This document shows positions 60,503-64,000 of a stretch of 64,000 bases of DNA, piece after piece (positions within the stretch are counted from its first letter, which is position 1; every line of letters begins with the position of its first letter). Where the stretch lies: positions 36,201,924 through 36,265,923 of the forward strand of contig JANCRA010000006.1 of assembly GCA_024362935.1 (NCBI GenBank), given 5' to 3'. This stretch comes from Setophaga petechia. Taxonomy: Eukaryota > Chordata > Aves > Passeriformes > Parulidae. A program made the translations under genes and the position numbers. The notes under the pieces are model-generated. The model saw only the letters and a list, made by a program, of their open reading frames with translations, was not told the DNA's origin and did not search any database.

Positions 60503-63500
60503 CTTCCTTTCAAGTATTAATGTCAAGGGAAAGGCAAGAGAGTGGGAAAGTACTGTTTTCTAGCACTTTGCAGGCTGCTAACACAATCCCAGTGCTGTGT
60601 ACCAATTAACTTGTCACTGCACTGGAGTAAGGGTTTCTTGTCACCTATATCTAAGCAAATGCTTTTTCACTATGTCTCGCAAGGAGAAAACCTTCCTGCT
60701 CACTAAACATTTCCTATCGTGTTCTAGAAGTTGCACAGAGGGCTGCAGTGTGTTCTGTAACAAGAAAAAGAAAGTTGTCTAAGACGCCTTCCTTTCAAGT
60801 ATTAATGTGAAGGGAAAGGCAAGAGAGTGGGAAAGTACTGTTTTCTAGCACTTTGCAAGCTGCTAACACAATCGCAGTGCTGTGGAGCAGTTAGCTGTTC
60901 AGTGCACAGCAGTAAGTGTTTCTTGTCACCTACATCTAAGCAAATAGCTTTTTCACTATGTCTCGCAAGGAGAAAACCTTCCTGCTCACTAAACAACTTC
61001 CATCGTGTTGTAGATGTTGCAGAGAGGGCTGCAGAGTTTTTTGACACAAGAAAAAGAAAGTTGTCTAAGATGCCTTCCTTTCAAGTATTAATGTGAAGGG
61101 AAAGGCAAGAGAGTGGGAAAGTACTGTTTTCTAGCACTTTGCAAGCTGCTAACACAGTACTAGTGCTGTGGAGCAGATAGCTGTTCAGTGCACTGCAGTA
61201 AGTGTTTCTTGTCACCTACATCTAAGCAAATAACTTTTTCACTATGTCTCCCAAGGAGAAAACCTTCCTGCTCACTAAACAACTTCCATCGTGTTGTAGA
61301 TGTTGCAGAGAGGGCTGCAGAGTTTTTTGACACAAGAAAAAGAAAGTTGTCTACGATGCCTTCCTTTCAAGTATTAATGTGAAGGGAAAGGCAAGAGAGT
61401 GGGAAAGTACTGTTTTCTAGCACTTTGCAGGCTGCTAACACAATCCCAGTGCTGTGTAGCAGTTAGCTTTTGAATGCACTGCAGTAAGTGTTTCTTGTCA
61501 CCTACATCTAAGCAAATATCTTTTTCACTATGTCTCCCAAGGAGAAAACCTTCTTGCTCACTAAACATCTCCTATCGTGTTCTAGAAGTTGAACAGAGGG
61601 CTGCAGTGTGTTCTGTAACAAGAAAAAGAAAGTTGTCTAAGATGCCTTCCTTTCAAGTATTAATGTGAAGGGAAAGGCAAGAGAGTGGGAAAGTACTGTT
61701 TTCTAGCACATTGCAAGCTGCTAACACAATCGCAGTGTTGTGTAGCAATTAGCTTGTCAGTGCACGGCAGTAAGTGTTTCTTGATACCTACATCTGAGCA
61801 AATAGCTTTTTCACTTTGTCTCGCAAGGGGAAAACGTTGCTGCTCACTAAACAACTTCCATCGTGTTGTAGAAGTTGCACAGAGGGTTGCAGTGTGTTTT
61901 GCAAAATGTAAAAGAAAGTCGTCTAAGACGCCTTCCTTTCAAGTATTAATGTGAAGGGAAAGGCAAGAGAGTGGGAAAGTACTGTTTTCTAGCACTTTGC
62001 AAGCTGCTAACACAGTACTAGTGCTGTGTAGCAGTTAGCTGTTCAGTGCACTGCAGTAAGTGTTTCCTGTCACCTACATCTAAGCAAATAGCTTTTTCAG
62101 TATGTCTCGCAAGGAGAAAACCTTCCTGCTCACTAAACAACTTCCATCGTGTTGTAGATGTTGCAGAGAGGGCTGCAGAGTTTTTTGACACAAGAAAAAG
62201 AAAGTTGTCTAAGACGCCTTCCTTTCAAGTATTAATGTGAAGGGAAAGGCAAGAGAGTGGGAAAGTACTGTTTTCTATCACTTTGAGAGCTGCTAACACA
62301 ATCCCAGTGCTGTGTACCAATTAACTTGTCACTGCACTGCAGTAAGTGTTTCTTGATACCTACATCTGAGCAAATAGCTTTTTCACAATGTCTCGCAATT
62401 GGAAAACATTGCTGCTCACTAAACAACTTCCATCGTGTTGTAGAAGTTGCACAGAGGGCTGCAGTGTGTTTTGCAAAATATAAAAGAAAGTTGTCTAAGA
62501 CGCCTTCCTTTCAAGTATTAATGTGAAGGGAAAGGCAAGAGAGTGGGAAAGTACTGTTTTCTAGCACTTTGAGAGCTGCTAACACAATCCCAGTGCTGTG
62601 TACCAATTAACTTGTCACTGCACTGCAGTAAGGGTTTCTTGTCACCTATATCTAAGCAAATGCTTTTTCACTATGTCTCCCAAGGAGAAAACCTTCTTGC
62701 TCACTAAACATCTCCTATAGTGTTCTAGAAGTTGCACAGAGGGCTGCAGTGTGTTTTGCAAAATGTAAAAGAAAGTTGTCTAAGACGCCTTCCTTTCAAG
62801 TATTAATGTGAAGGGAAAGGCAAGAGAGTGGGAAAGTACTGTTTTCTAGCACTTTGCAAGCTGCTAACACAATCCCAGTTCTGTGTAGCAATTAGCTGTT
62901 CAGTGCACTGCAGTAAGTGTTTCTTGTCACCTACATCTAAGCAAAAAGCTTTTTCACTATGTCTCGCAAGGAGAAAACCTTCCTGCTCACTAAACAACTT
63001 CCATCGTGTTGTAGATGTTGCAGAGAGGGCTGCAGAGTTTTTTGACACAAGAAAAAGAAAGTTGTCTAAGACGCCTTCCTATCAAGTATTAATGTGAAGG
63101 CAAAAGCAAGAGAGTGGGAAAGTACTGTTTTCTAGCACTTTGCAGGCTGCTAACACAATCGCAGTGCTGTGTAGCAGTTAGCTTTTCAGTGCACTGCAGT
63201 AAGTGTTTCTTGTCACCTACATCTAAGCAAATACCTTTTTCACTATGTCTCGCAAGGAGAAAACCTTCCTGCTCACTAAACAACTTCCATCGTGTTGTAG
63301 ATGTTGCAGAGAGGGCTGCAGAGTTTTTTGACACAAGAAAAAGAAAGTTGTCTAAGATGCCTTCCTTTCAAGTATTAATGTGAAGGGAAAGGCAAGAGAG
63401 TGGGAAAGTACTGTTTTCTAGCACTTTGCATGCTGCTAACACAGTACTAGTGCTGTGGAGCAGATAGCTGTTCAGTGCACTGCAGTAAGTGTTTCTTGTC

Positions 63501-64000
63501 ACCTACATCTAAGCAAATAGCTTTTTCACTATGTCTCGCATGGAGAAAACCTTCCTGCTCACTAAACAACTTCCATCGTGTTGTAGATGTTGCAGAGAGG
63601 GCTGCAGAGTTTTTTGACACAAGAAAAAGAAAGTTGTCTAAGATGCCTTCCTTTCAAGTATTAATGTGAAGGGAAAGGCAAGAGAGTGGGAAAGTACTGT
63701 TTTCTAGCACTTTGCAGGCTGCTAACACAATCGCAGTGCTGTGTAGCAATTAGCTTGTCAGTGCACGGCAGTAAGTGTTTCTTGATACCTACATCTGAGC
63801 AAATAGCTTTTTCACTTTGTCTCGCAAGGGGAAAACGTTGCTGCTCACTAAACAACTTCCATCGTGTTTTAGAAGTTGCACAGAGGGCTGCAGTGTGTTT
63901 TGCAAAATATAAAAGAAAGTTGTCTAAGACGCCTTCCTTTCAAGTATTAATGTGAAGGGAAAGGCAAGAGAGTGGGAAAGTACTGTTTTCTAGCACTTTG
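60503..64000 (+). repeat. Array right of cassette 5, about 12 monomers, cut by the window edge
   Basis: This stretch is co-linear with the start of the window (558 onward). The offset steps from 59,945 to 59,659, 59,373 and 59,087 bp as single 286-bp monomers are missing. Shared markers are the AGCACATTGCAAGC monomer (near 61708 and 2048), AAAGTCGTCTAAG (near 61917 and 2257), TTTTTCAGTATG (near 62098 and 2439) and CAAATACCTTTTTC (near 63230 and 4143). The GTGGAGCAGTTAGC type follows the first monomer here but not at 844. No gene is seen. Confidence 0.86.

Larger units (their letters stand above)
1..64000. repeat. 286-bp tandem satellite array filling the window
   Basis: Every part of the window aligns to one head-to-tail monomer of about 286 bp. 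The monomer can be phased at CTTCCTTTCAAGTATTAATG. Landmarks in order are AGTACTGTTTTCTAGCAC, GCTGCTAACACAATC, a CAGTGCACTG palindrome or variant, GCAGTAAGTG, ACATCTAAGCAAATAGC, TCTCGCAAGG, CTTCCATCGTG and AAAGAAAGTTGTCTAAGA. Spacing is mostly 286 bp, with 285-bp variants. All monomers face the same way. CpG is strongly depleted (about 2-4 per monomer by eye) outside five short CpG-dense blocks. Open frames of 60-100 codons occur on both strands of nearly every monomer, in conflicting frames, as expected from repetition rather than coding. The satellite family is not recognised. Confidence 0.97.

Noticed and set aside
1..64000. Over 200 open frames of 60-104 codons on both strands, suggesting a multigene family
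   Set aside because: They lie in overlapping, opposed frames within each monomer and start and stop at the same monomer positions. 286 is not a multiple of three. They change with single-base indels between copies. No domain is recognisable.
1..64000. CRISPR array
   Set aside because: The repeated unit is 286 bp with no unique spacers. The whole unit is homologous from copy to copy and no cas-like gene is present.

Overview
The whole 64-kb window is one tandem satellite array. I see no conventional protein-coding gene, rRNA, tRNA, CRISPR array or recognisable transposon. The base unit is a monomer of about 286 bp (common variants 285 bp), all in the same orientation. Ordinary monomers hold only about 2-4 CpGs each but are rich in TG/CA. 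Five copies of a 200-bp block hold about 24 CpGs each. A CpG-depleted background with sharply bounded CpG-dense islands is typical of a methylating eukaryote, most likely a vertebrate. I cannot name the species, chromosome or satellite family.

Layout. The window opens inside a divergent cassette (1-557). A very long array of ordinary monomers follows (558-36849, about 127 monomers). Then come five full cassettes, starting at 36850, 39865, 46310, 53041 and 58916. They are separated by arrays of 6, 18, 19 and 16 ordinary monomers, and the last is followed by about 12 monomers to the window edge. Each full cassette has a 441-bp monomer (m0), in which a 199-200-bp CpG-rich block replaces about 45 bp of monomer sequence, then two to four diverged monomers (m1, m2, in one lineage m2b, then m3).

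The order is nested at several scales. There is a 286-bp monomer, a 571-bp dimer, a 4,001-bp 14-mer (with a 5,143-bp version carrying two more dimers), and a 13,145-bp 46-mer present as two almost identical tandem copies (2127-15271 and 15272-28416). Above these is an apparent superunit of about 59.9 kb: the start of the window is co-linear with the sequence from 59946 onward, apart from a few single-monomer deletions.

Possible function. The CpG block carries an E2F-type palindrome, an ETS core and a TTAAAG element. A start codon in acceptable context lies 29 bp beyond the block, and an ATTAAA polyadenylation hexamer occurs only in m3, about 0.9 kb downstream. The simplest reading is that each cassette is a candidate promoter or transcription unit reading rightward into the satellite, giving a satellite non-coding RNA. 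That is inference. The short open frames in the array look like by-products of repetition rather than selected genes.
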